Notes under the pieces: generated by a model
Database searches by the model: none
Seen by the model: only the letters and a program-made list of their open reading frames with translations
Told to the model about the DNA's origin: nothing
Shown here: one piece after another, positions 1-8,362 of the stretch
Position numbering within the stretch: the stretch's first letter is position 1
Layout: each line of letters opens with the position of its first letter
From: Capra hircus
Lineage: Eukaryota > Chordata > Mammalia > Artiodactyla > Bovidae
Direction of reading: 5' to 3'
DNA: 64,000 nucleotides
Assembly: GCF_001704415.2 (NCBI RefSeq)
Contig: NC_030820.1
Coordinates: 40,902,036-40,966,035 of the forward strand
Translations under genes and position numbers: made by a program

Positions 1-633
1 TTTACTCCTGCTAGACTATTTTTGAAAGGAGGCAGTGTGATTTGTAAGAATTTATTCTGGGTCTTCCTTTATGCTTTGGGGTTTTCCTTTAAGGATCACA
101 GCATACCCACTCATCCCCTTGGCCCCATAATCCTGGCTTGCTAACCTGGCCTAACAGGTCACTTGGCAAGGTTCCAGAAGTTTGGAGGGTAGGGCGCAAA
201 CCTGCAGACCCCTGGAATCCAACCCCTGGCAGGGGCCACCTGGCCAGACATGCTGGCTTTTACCTCTGCCTCATTCCCCAATATACCTATATTTAAAGAT
301 TTCCATCAGAACTCCAAGATCCCTTTAAAATCACTTCCAGGAGAAAGTCCTTTGTTTCTCCAGACCAAATGTTCAAATGCATGATTCCAGAAGCCTCACT
401 ACCTCTGGGCTGCAGCAAGTTCTACTGAGGTTGTGCAGAACATCTAAATGAAGGTAGAGGGTGGGATGGGGGTGGTGGCGGATCGTAAACAGAGGCCTGT
501 TGTCGAATGCAGGTAGAGGCCCAATTCCAGGAAAAGGTGAAGAGAGAGGCAATGATGAAAAGGAAAAGGGCTGCACCAGGAATTTGCAAATCCAATCTGG
601 ACTCACTGTGAAGGTAGGCCAAGGATTGGGAAT

Positions 634-669
<36 letters not shown>

Positions 670-1255
670 AACCCAAAACAAAAAACCCACAAAATCCAGG
701 ATTTTTTTTTTTTCCTCCAAGAGAAACCAGCCCCAGGGTGCAAGAGATGTCAACAACATTTCACCTTCACGTGGTTCAGCTGGAAAATATGGATATGGAG
801 TGTGGTTTTTGCCAGGCTTTGGAGATGAACCTGTATCAGCCCCATAACCCCCAGAATGGTTCACCTGGGATCTTTGAGTTTCATTTTGTATAAAGTTAAA
901 CTCAAAATTCAAAAAGTAACCTTGAACAATGTTGAGTTCCATTAATGATGTCCTTGCTGGAGTGTTAGGGTGAAGTGTACTGAAGTCTGAAATTTACTCT
1001 GAAATGCATCTAGGAACGTAAGTAGACTGATGGAGGTGTGGATAGATGGGTCAGACATCCAGTATAACAAGTATACTGAGCTGAGAACTATAGGATCTGA
1101 GCAATGGGTATGTGTCTGTTTACTGTAAAATTCATTCAACTTTAAGTTTGTCTGAAAATGTTAACAATAAAATGTTGATAAAGCAGCAACCATCTCGCCT
1201 CCCCCAAATAAAATAAAACCTGCAACCAGTCAGGGTCTCCCTCCCTCAATTTTAA
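1..1255. other. FOXA2 downstream flank, no gene seen
   Basis: This stretch lies 3' of the FOXA2 transcript. I see no coding sequence. It holds an uninterrupted A run of about 28 bases at 640-667, followed by A/C-rich DNA, which looks like the tail of an old retroelement. The longest open frames (for example 373-942 minus) run through this homopolymer and have no domain-like content. In human a long non-coding RNA (LINC00261) is known near the 3' side of FOXA2, but nothing here lets me place an exon of it. Confidence 0.6.
640..667. repeat. poly(A) tract
   Basis: A homopolymer A run of about 28 bases, followed by A/C-rich sequence. It is probably a retroelement tail or an expanded mononucleotide repeat, and it creates spurious poly-Lys and poly-Phe frames on the two strands. 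Confidence 0.85.
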
Positions 1256-1998
1256 AATATATCTCAGATATGTTTATTTTTTTAAATCAGGCAAAGGAAA
1301 AAAAATCTTGAAGATTCAAAGCAAAAAACTGGCAATAACACTTTAATATAGATTTGTGGAACTCTGGTCCTTGCAGTCAGAACACACATTTATAAGCCAT
1401 AAATAAAGCACGCAGAAACCATAAATTAATCAGACTTGAGACCTGGATTTCACCGTATCAAGAATGTGAATGCTTTTTTCTTTTCTTGGGCATTTACAAC
1501 AGACCCTTACATTATTTTTTTTGTCTCTCTCTCTTTTTAAAACAATAGTACAACTCTGTTTTCTGTTAAAACTACATAGTTTTACACTGAGTCACTCACA
1601 AAAGTTTGTGTTTTTTTCCTTTTCCTTTTTTAATAAAGTAAGACTTCCCTGCAACAACAGCAATGAAGAGGAACCACAACAACAAAAAGTCAAGAATTGG
1701 CAGGTTCTTAAAGAAGCAGGCGTCTACACAGTAGTGGAAACTGAGGCTTTTCTTCTTCTTTTTCAACAGGTTAGCTTTTTCTTTTCCCCTCTTTATATAG
1801 GATGGTAGACATCAGTGTGGCCCACGCGAGGGAGGGAAGGGCTGCAGAGGGTGAGGGGAGACCTCTGTGGGGGGGGCGGGGCAGGGTGTGAAGGGTCCTT
1901 CTCCCTTGCACCTTTCCAGCAGCCCTCCCTCAGAGTCTCCACCCCACTTCCTGTCTCTCCCATCTGGGTCCCGGGCTATCCGGGTCGCCGCTGTCTTC
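1256..1998 (-). other. FOXA2: FOXA2 3' untranslated region
   Basis: This is the sequence between the FOXA2 stop codon (TAA at 2001-1999) and the best placed minus-strand poly(A) signal. It is AT-rich, in sharp contrast to the GC-rich coding exon, and carries several T-rich and ATTTA-like stretches on the transcript strand, which suggests a short-lived mRNA. The 3' end is inferred: AATAAA reads on the minus strand at 1278-1273, giving cleavage near 1255 and a UTR of about 740 nt. Transcript data could move the end. Confidence 0.6.
1273..1278 (-). terminator. FOXA2: putative FOXA2 poly(A) signal AATAAA
   Basis: The plus strand reads TTTATT, so the FOXA2 strand reads the canonical AATAAA. It is the best canonical hexamer in a plausible 3' UTR position, about 720 nt after the stop codon. 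The choice rests on the motif and spacing only. Confidence 0.5.
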
Positions 1999-4498
1999 TT
2001 ACGAGGAGTTCATAATGGGCCGGGAGTACACGCCCTGGTAGTAGGAGGTGTCTGAGGCCAGGGGCGAGGCATCCAGGCCCGCTTTGTTCGTGACCGGGCC
2101 CATGGCCAGGCTTCCCGGCATGGGGGACCCGTAGCCGGGGTAGTGCATCACCTGTTCGTAGGCCTTGAGGTCCATTTTGTGGGGCTGGTGGTGGTGATGG
2201 CTGTGATGGTGCTGCTGCTCTGACGACATGAGGTTGTTGATGGAGAAGGGGTGGTTGAAGGCGTAGTGGTGCTCCGGCTTCAGGTGGGCCTCGGGCGGCA
2301 GGCCCGGGTGATGCGGAGGGCCCAGCAGGTGGGCCGCGGCCTGCTGCTGCTGCTGCCCGGGCGAGGGCGCCGGCTCCGGGGGGCTCAGCGCCGAGGCCGG
2401 CGTCCCCTTCAGCTCCCCGAGGCCCCCTCGCTTGTGCTCTTGGCACGGGGAGGCGCTTGAGTGGGGCGACTCGGTGCCCGCCGGAGTCTCGGGAGCCGGC
2501 CCGGCGGCCGCCTCTCCAAGCGGACCCTGCGAGGCCTGGGCCCCGGCGGCGGCGGCCGCCTTCTTGCCGCCGCCCGCGGCGCCCGCGGCCTCCTTCAGGG
2601 CCAGCTGCTTCTCGCACTTGAAGCGCTTCTGGCGGCGCAGGTAGCAGCCGTTCTCGAACATGTTGCCCGAGTCGGGGTGCAGGGTCCAGAAGGAGCCCTT
2701 GCCGGGCTTGTCGGGCGAGCGGGGCACCTTGAGGAAGCAGTCGTTGAAGGACAGCGAGTGGCGGATGGAGTTCTGCCAGCGCTGCTGGTTCTGCCGGTAG
2801 AAGGGGAAGAGGTCCATGATCCACTGGTAGATCTCGCTCAGCGTCAGCATCTTGTTGGGGCTCTGCTGGATGGCCATGGTGATGAGCGAGATGTATGAGT
2901 AGGGCGGCTTGGCGTGCGTGTAGCTGCGCCGGTACGTCTTGGGGTCGCGCGCGCGGCTCAGGCCCGCCTGCCCGTACATGGGGCTCATGGAGTTCATGTT
3001 CGCGTAGGGCGCCAGGCCGCCCATGGCCCCAGCCGCCTGCCCCCCTAGCGGGCTCAGGCTCGGGCTCAGGTGCGGCCCCATGCCCGCCACGCCGGCCGCC
3101 CCGGCCGAGCCGCTCATCCCGGCCATGGCGCCCGCCCCGGGGGACATGCCCGCCAGGGACGGGCTCATGCCCGCGCCCACGTACGACGACATGTTCATGG
3201 AGCCGGCGCTCATGTTGCCCGAGCCGCTGCCCATGGCGGCCGCCGACATGCTCATGTACGTGTTCATGCCGTTCATCCCCAGGCCGGCGTTCATGTTGCT
3301 CACCGAGGAGTAGCCCTGAGAACAGAGCCCGAAGGGAGGCGCAGAGCGTTAGCACCGCGGCTGGAGAGCGCCCGGCCGCCTGGCCGGACCCCCGCCCCAC
3401 GCTCCACGCCCCACGCCCCACGCCCGGCCGTCGGGCCAGCCCAGGCCCCCGCCTCCAGGGAGGCCTCCAGGGAGTCCTGCCTTCTCGCGGCCTCGGCCCG
3501 GGCCCCGACCCAGCGTTCGTGTCACCCGGAGCGCGCCGCGATCGCCCTCGGAGAGGGGGCGCGGGGGCTGCGGCTCTGCGCTCGTGGCCACCCCTCAGCC
3601 CTCCTTCGCCCGGTTCAGATTCTACAGCAGGGGTCTCCAGGAGCGCGCTGAGCCAGGCAACCCAAATGCAGCTCCCCTCTGTAGAATCTCCCCGACTCTC
3701 AAGCCAGTACACCGAGCAGGCGCCGCTGCCTCGGAAGCCTCCTCCGACCCTGGCCAGCGACCTGTGGGACACGACGCCGGGTGGTCTCCAGCGGAGACGA
3801 TCCCAGGGTCCTCTCCGTTCAGCCTTCCGCCCGGACCCCATCCTGGTCCCCGGGGGAACCTAGACGCGGTTCCCGCGTGGAGCCTTTGGCCACCCTGAGA
3901 CATTGAGTGGCGGGACCGGGAGGGGACCGCGAAGTGAACTGGTCGCGGCTGGGCTCTGCAGCCACCGACTTTCTTCCTCTTTGTCGTCTCGTCCTCGACC
4001 CTTTTTTTCTCTACCCCAGCCCCCGACTCCTGCCCACCTTCTCCTCTCCAGCTCCCCACCCCCTCGCCGGCCGACCTCCCACCCCTCCCCAGCCGCGCGC
4101 TGCCAAACACAACTCTGTTAGGATAGTGCGTGGCTCGGCCACGGAGAGGATTTGGAGGCGCCGCAAGTCAATATTTGATCACAAAGTTAATATTATCTCA
4201 AGGCTAACAGTGTGTCGTATAAAAAAAAAAAAGAGACCCATTTGAGTCGAAGGAGGGTGGGAAAGGCGGCTGCCCCGAGCGGCTGGGGTGGTGTTGGGGT
4301 GGTGTTGGGGTGGGGGTGGGGGGTCGGGATCCGGCCAGTGAAGCGGTCCCGAGGTTGGGACCGAGGGCAGACGCCGCCACCCAGCTTTCCCCGGCAAAGC
4401 CGACTGCCTACCTCGGGCTCGGTGTAGTAGCTGCTCCAGTCGGACGGCTCGTGCCCTTCCATCTTCACCGCTCCCAGCATACTGGAAGCCGAGTGCAT
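1999..4498 (-). CDS. FOXA2: Forkhead box protein A2 (HNF-3 beta), complete, two coding exons
   Basis: FOXA2 is a nuclear pioneer transcription factor that opens chromatin at liver, gut, lung, pancreas, notochord and floor-plate genes. The coding sequence is the join of 4498-4412 (29 codons) and 3315-1999 (438 codons plus TAA). The exons are split by a GT-AG intron in phase 0. The full product is 467 residues; starting at the internal Met7 it is 461, against 457 recalled for the common human form. The forkhead domain lies at about residues 165-258 (genomic about 2910-2629), with the helix 3 segment QQRWQNSIRHSLSFNDCF intact. The RRSYTH motif just before it carries the threonine known as the AKT site (T156 in human numbering). 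The N-terminal Met/Ser/Gly-rich region, a Gln run, a His-rich tract near residues 398-409, and the conserved C-terminal motifs HPFSINNLM and YYQGVYSRPIMNSS are present. A Gly/Ala-rich tract after the forkhead seems to account for the extra residues. No frameshift or premature stop is seen. Confidence 0.97.
2629..2910 (-). other. FOXA2: Forkhead (winged-helix) DNA-binding domain of FOXA2
   Basis: This part of the large exon encodes the winged-helix fold, from the KPPYSYISLI segment to the basic RRQKRFKCEKQ segment in wing 2. Recognition helix 3 (residues about 205-223) matches the FOXA family as I know it. Only synonymous-type change is expected here, and I see no missing key residue. Confidence 0.93.
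4163..4207. promoter_or_regulatory. AT-rich motif island in the FOXA2 intron
   Basis: A 45-bp AT-rich block lies inside otherwise GC-rich intron. It contains AGTCAATATTTG (ONECUT/FOX-like), ATCACAAAG (TCF/LEF-like core at 4181-4186) and GTTAATATTATC (HNF1 half-site-like). The assignments rest on motif likeness only. Its composition contrast and clustering suggest a conserved intronic enhancer, which I infer rather than see. Confidence 0.4.
4281..4328. other. G-rich tract, possible G-quadruplex
   Basis: The plus strand carries repeated GGTGTTGGGG-type units, then GGGGTGGGGGTGGGGGGTCGGG. At least four G-runs of four or more bases lie within 50 bp. FOXA2 is transcribed from the other strand, so the G-rich strand is the template DNA strand and the pre-mRNA is C-rich here. 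Confidence 0.5.
4412..4498 (-). other. FOXA2: First coding exon segment of FOXA2 with two candidate starts
   Basis: The first ATG at 4498-4496 has G at -3 and gives a form beginning MHSASSMLGAVK. A second ATG at 4480-4478 has A at -3 and gives a form beginning MLGAVKMEGHEP. Between them the sequence reads TTCCAG|TATG, a usable 3' splice acceptor (AG at 4483-4482). If an upstream leader exon is spliced to that site, only the shorter form can be made. Human FOXA2 is known to have both a 463- and a 457-residue isoform differing by exactly these six residues. Confidence 0.75.
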
Positions 4499-4920
4499 GG
4501 CAGTTTAAAATTTAACAGCCACAACAAACGACCGGCAATCACCCCCCCCACCCCCACCCTCCTTTAAAAAAAAAAAGTCGGCCAAGGCACGGTCCCCTCC
4601 CTCCCTCTCGCTCTCCCTGTCTCTCGGCCCTGCTCCTTCGGCCGGCCAGAGGCGGTGGTGGGAAGTGGGCGGGAGGTATGGGTCGCGGGAGGAGGGGGCC
4701 GGGGGTAGGAGGAGGCCCGGAGCCGAGCCCCGCCGCCGGAGCACCCGCCGCCGCCGCGCTCGCGGGCTGCCCGGTGGAGGCCGAGGCTGGCAGTGCCGAG
4801 CTGCCCGGAGGCGGCGGGAAGCGCGCGGCGCGGGGGAGGGTGGGGGGGGCGGAGAGGAGGAGGAGGAGGAGGAGGAAGGGGTGGAGGAGGGAGGGGGAGG
4901 AAGTGTGGACCGCGCAGCGG
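4499..4920 (-). other. FOXA2: FOXA2 5' leader region
   Basis: This lies between the inferred transcription start (about 4920) and the first ATG. On the transcript strand it is C/T-rich with long pyrimidine runs. A T10-12 tract ending AAAG near 4565 could serve as another splice acceptor. I could not find a convincing donor for a separate leader exon, so I leave the exon limits open. Long frames on both strands here reflect the lack of stops in GC-rich DNA. Confidence 0.5.
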
Positions 4921-5040
4921 ACAAGTGCCGCAGTGACGTGGGCGGCTGGTGATATAGCGCGGCGCGCCGGCGCGGGCCTCCAATCCCCAGACCCCGGGCA
5001 GCCCATTTGAATAATCAGCTCACACCTGGGTGAGAGGGAG
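4920..5040 (-). promoter_or_regulatory. FOXA2: FOXA2 core promoter
   Basis: On the FOXA2 strand a TATA-like GCTATATC lies at 4958-4951, with an inverted CCAAT box about 25 bp upstream (plus-strand CCAAT at 4981-4985). Further upstream are a homeobox-like TGATTATT (about 5015-5008) and an E-box CACCTG (plus strand near 5023). A CRE/E-box-like CCACGTCA at 4941-4934 sits just downstream of the TATA box. A TATA box at this place predicts transcription start near 4920, which gives a gene length of about 3.7 kb. Confidence 0.6.
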
Positions 5041-6115
5041 CCCCGGCCTGCGCCCCGCACCTGCTCGCCCCCCCCTCCCACTCAGCCGCCCTGAACCCCT
5101 GCACGCGGAGCCGCGACGGGCGAGCCAAGAGGGTGGACGCGGGCCTCTGGGGGGGAGTCCAGCCCCCCTTTCGTCTGCGGGGCGTCCCCGCGGGAGGAGG
5201 GACCCGGGAGGAGGCCTCCCGGTGGAGCAGCCCAGGGCTCTGACCCCCACCACCAACCCACCCCCGCCCGCCGAGTCTCATTGCGCCCGGCGCCTGGTAC
5301 GTTGGTCCGAGGGCGCGTCCGGCCTCCGCTCAGGCTCCGCAGAGCCTTATCACAGGCGCATTTATTTATCCTGGTTTCTGCGCTCACAGGGCTCATTCCC
5401 TGTCAAAACAGCCAGCCAGTGACAGAGCCAGTTTGCAAAGCGCTGTCCTATGTAACAAAACTGTGTACACACCTTGAACTCCCCGGCCGCTGCTGCTGGG
5501 AGGCCTCTCCCGTTACAGTTAAGACCCAGAGCGGCTACGGAAGGCCTGCGGTCCCGCCGCCCCGGCTTTTTGCCTCCTCCTCGCCCGGCTTCCAGGGCCC
5601 GACCGGGCGGCTGGCGGGGACGAGTCCAGTCCCACTGTCCCGGCGCCCGGCGCAAGCGGCCCCGCCAGCAGCTGCGACGGTTAGGAGACTATTTGTCTCT
5701 GACAGGAGGGAGTGTTTCAAGGTTACTTTTCAGCCACAACCAGGTACCCACAGAGTTTCGTAACTAAAACAAACAAGGCCTGAGGTGAGGGGTGAAGCGA
5801 GAGGAAAGAGGGGAATTAAGGAATCAATACTGGGGCAAAAAGAGTCCGCCCGAGGAGGGCCTCTGTGGTCTTCGGTTTCCCGAGGAACTGTTTCATGAGA
5901 ATTTGCAACCCTAGCACCATATTCGTCCTTTTATTTTCGATCCAACTTCCAGTTCAAATGATCATCTGTTCTGGGTTAGCTACGGAGACCTCAGTGAGCC
6001 AGATTTGGGGTTAGGGTGGTAGGGAATACTACTACAGGTGTTTGGAGGTGGACACCTTTTCTTGATTCTAAAAACCCAGCTGGGTCGTGAGGATGCAGCC
6101 TTGAGCTCTCAACCC
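5041..6115. other. FOXA2 proximal upstream DNA, no gene seen
   Basis: The first part (to about 5700) is CpG-rich. Within it, 5345-5470 is less GC-rich and holds CTTATCA and TTTATCC (GATA-like, 5346-5370) and TTGCAAAG (C/EBP-like near 5432), set in non-repetitive sequence. These are motif readings only. Beyond 5760 the sequence is ordinary non-coding DNA. The open frames seen are short GC-driven ones. Confidence 0.5.
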
Positions 6116-6116
6116 C

Positions 6117-6194
6117 AGAGAGAGAGAGAGAGAGAGAGACAGAGACAGAGAGAGAGAGAGAGACAGAGAGACAGAGAGAGAGAGAGAGAGAGAG
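6117..6194. repeat. (GA)n microsatellite
   Basis: About 78 bp of AG dinucleotides interrupted by several AC steps (GACAGAGAC). It sits about 1.2 kb upstream of the inferred FOXA2 start. On the opposite strand it makes the spurious Leu/Ser-rich frames of this area. Confidence 0.95.
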
Positions 6195-6789
6195 GAAACA
6201 GTGGGTATCTGCCCCACCTGTCCAGAGTTGTGGGGAGTGGTGGCCGAAGACAGAAGCGAGGTGGCAGGCGCGGAACAGAGCATCTAGAGCGGAAGGCCGG
6301 GTAAGGGTCAGGCCAGAGGGCAGGGGCGGAGCAGTGGGCTGGGGCAACTCCCACCCCTTCCCTCTACTCCAGGGCGCTAGGGCCTGCAACGCTTTGAGCT
6401 AAAGGTGCAGGCGATGCTGGTCTAATTCATAAGGAGGGCGTTAATGCACCCGTTGAGCAAGGGCCGGGGAAGGGTTCCCCACAGCCAAGGTTTGCGTCTG
6501 CCCGAAAGCGAGGACCCTCAAGAGGGACAGGGCAGTCCTGGGTACAGCCTGGGTGTCGGTGTGTGCGGGGGAGCCGAAGGGACCAGACCCTGGGCATCTC
6601 TCACCGGTCCCCAAGCATGGGTGGAAACGACTTGACCACTCTCCAGAGGCCTGGGGAGAGACCGACGGTGCGCACTGCCCTGTTTTTAGCGTTCTGCGCA
6701 GGCCCAGGGCAGAAACACAGACACAAACGCGCACGCACGCACGCACGCACCCTTCCTCCTCCCCGCGGGGCCCTTATCACATTCATCAG

Positions 6790-6988
6790 TGAGTGTGCTT
6801 AATCACTCAGTCGTGTTCGACTCTTTGCGACCCCATGGACTGTAGCCCGCCAGGCTCCTCTGTCCATGGGATTTCCCAGGCAAGAATACTGAAGTGGGTT
6901 GCCATTTCCTTCTCCGGGGGATCTTCCAGAACTAGGGATCGAACCCACGTCTCCCGCATTGCAGGCTAATTCTTTACCGTTTGAGCCA
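6790..6988 (-). mobile_element. Bov-tA-type SINE, near full length
   Basis: The plus strand reads the reverse complement of the ruminant Bov-tA consensus, with CAGTCGTG...GACTCTTTGCGACCC at the left and the tRNA-derived head (GCAGGCTAATTCTTTACCG, GAGCC) at the right. The element is therefore in minus orientation. It separates the (GA)n region from the second CpG island. Confidence 0.9.
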
Positions 6989-7129
6989 GTAAATCAGACA
7001 GTAAAACCGGAGAAATGACAGACAGCTTTCGGGGGATGCAGAAGATGGAAAGCTCGAGCGTCCTGGTTAACATAGTATGGGCGTCTATGTATGTGCACTC
7101 CTCTCTTTTCGCTCTTGGTTCTGGAAACC

Positions 7130-7610
7130 TCTCCGCCAGCAGAAGAAAGCACGGCCCCGGGGAGGAGGGAGCGCCCCTGGGTGGCCCGGCCCCGGGTCCC
7201 CGGCTTCCGCAGTGACAGGGCTCCCCCTGTCGGTCACGCGGCCCCGGGATAGACCACAGCCCTACGGACGCCCGCGGCCCTAACCCAGCGACCCGGGCGC
7301 TCGAGCCGTCCGACGGCGTCTCCCAGTCTCCCGGAAAAGGCTTCCGGCGGGGAGGAGGGTGCTGGCGTTTCTTACGGGTCCCCGAAGTTCTGCACAAACC
7401 CAGATCGACCTCCGCCGCCTGTGGCGACGCCGCGGAGCTCGGGCGACGCGACCGCGAGGACCCTCCCCGGGAAACGCGAGCGCGGCCGGCTGATGCTGCG
7501 GGGAGCGAGCGCTCACGCCGCGGGCCCGCCGCTGGTCTCCGCGCCGAGGCCCGAGGGGGCGCTCCCACCCCTGCGACTCTGGCTCCTTCCCTTCCCGGCA
7601 GCTCGAGTTT
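7130..7610. promoter_or_regulatory. Second CpG-rich island about 2.5 kb upstream of FOXA2
   Basis: This GC- and CpG-rich block is separated from the FOXA2 island by about 1.4 kb of ordinary DNA with a microsatellite and a SINE. It has dense CpG (for example around 7265-7320 and 7420-7510). No frame in it looks like a conserved protein. It may be an alternative or divergent promoter, or an orphan CpG island linked to an enhancer. Confidence 0.5.
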
Positions 7611-8165
7611 CTAAAGGTTGATTCAGAGCGTCTGGCACGAGAGCCTCAGGCTGGAATGCTGTAAATTGCTCCAGGAGCTTCTCTCCAGGAAAAAAGTTCG
7701 CGGGTAACTCGGGCTGAAAACAGATGTTTCTCCAGATCTACCCCCACCCTCTTATCTGAAGGAGGACTGAAATCTGCAAAACTTTCCTTTGCTCGTGTCC
7801 CCTGTTACCCCCCGGTCTTATCTGGCGCTGCCGGCTTTGCGTAAAAGTCGCCTTATAATCGACGACTATGCTAGGGGTTAGCGCGCACTGATTTTATTCC
7901 GGGTGCTGCCCCAGGGCATAGGCTCAGACTCAAATCTGGGCCTCCTCCGGGCTCCCTGCAATTTCCAGTAACACTGCTTCATCCCCGTGGCCCTCCATCA
8001 TGTGAAACTAGCCAGTGGGGAAGGGACATCAACAAATAGAGCTCAACTTCCCAAAGCGATGACCCATAAAATGCCAAAGGGTGGTGGTGGGGCAGGCGCT
8101 TCTGGCTGATCAAGATCGGTTCTGGAAGCCTTTTGGAGAATACAAAATGGGACAAGATTTGCTTT
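7611..8165. other. Non-coding upstream DNA
   Basis: No gene is seen. The part 7780-7880 is non-repetitive and holds two GGTCTTATCT/CTTATCTG (GATA-like) sites near 7752 and 7817, plus TTATAATCG. It may be regulatory, but nothing decisive is visible. Confidence 0.35.
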
Positions 8166-8169
8166 AGGG

Positions 8170-8362
8170 AAGCTGTCCCCAAACTTTTTGGCACCAAGGA
8201 CCTGGTTTCATGGACAATTTTTCCAGGGACCAGGGTGAGGGGAGATGGTTTCCAAATTACATTTACTGTGCACTTTATTTCTATTATTATTATTATTATT
8301 ACATCAACCCCACCTCAGATCACCAGGTATTAGATCTCAGAGGTTGAGGACCCTTGCTTTAT
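8170..8362. mobile_element. Ancient mammalian interspersed repeat fragment, family not resolved
   Basis: The series GTCCCCAAACTTTTTGGCAC, GGACCTGGTTTCATGGACAA, CAGGGACCAGGGTG and the closing GAGGACCC matches a dispersed mammalian repeat I recognise but cannot name with confidence. A short (ATT)n run lies inside at about 8284-8301. Confidence 0.55.

Larger units (their letters stand above)
3316..4411 (-). other. FOXA2: FOXA2 intron between the two coding exons
   Basis: The intron is 1,096 bp. Its donor on the minus strand is GAG|GTAGGC (GT at 4411-4410) and its acceptor is CTCAG|GGCTAC (AG at 3317-3316). It is mostly GC-rich and CpG-rich, so long spurious frames cross it on both strands. Inside it are a G-rich run on the plus strand (about 4285-4328) and a distinct AT-rich island (4163-4207), both reported separately. 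Confidence 0.9.
2040..5700. other. CpG-rich island over FOXA2
   Basis: CpG dinucleotides are dense through the coding exon, intron, promoter and proximal upstream DNA, and fall away before 2000 and after about 5700. This is usual for FOXA2 and other developmental regulators that are held under Polycomb control in non-expressing tissues. The limits are judged by eye. Confidence 0.8.

Noticed and set aside
1976..3841. A 621-codon open frame on the minus strand overlapping the FOXA2 exon and intron
   Set aside because: It is read in a different frame from FOXA2, is dominated by Arg/Gly/Pro/Ala from GC-rich DNA, crosses the FOXA2 intron, and has no known domain. The FOXA2 frame fully explains the exon.
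2895..3863. Plus-strand frames of 322 and 193 codons opposite FOXA2
   Set aside because: They are antisense shadows in CpG-rich DNA with few stop codons; their Arg/Pro/Ser/Cys-rich composition and lack of motifs argue against a gene.
4505..5081. Minus-strand frames of 139-180 codons in the FOXA2 leader and promoter
   Set aside because: Pro/Ser-rich and Arg-rich reading of pyrimidine-rich leader DNA; no domain, and they cross the inferred promoter.
6038..6389. Leu/Ser- or Arg/Glu-rich frames across 6.0-6.4 kb
   Set aside because: They are translations of the (GA)n microsatellite.
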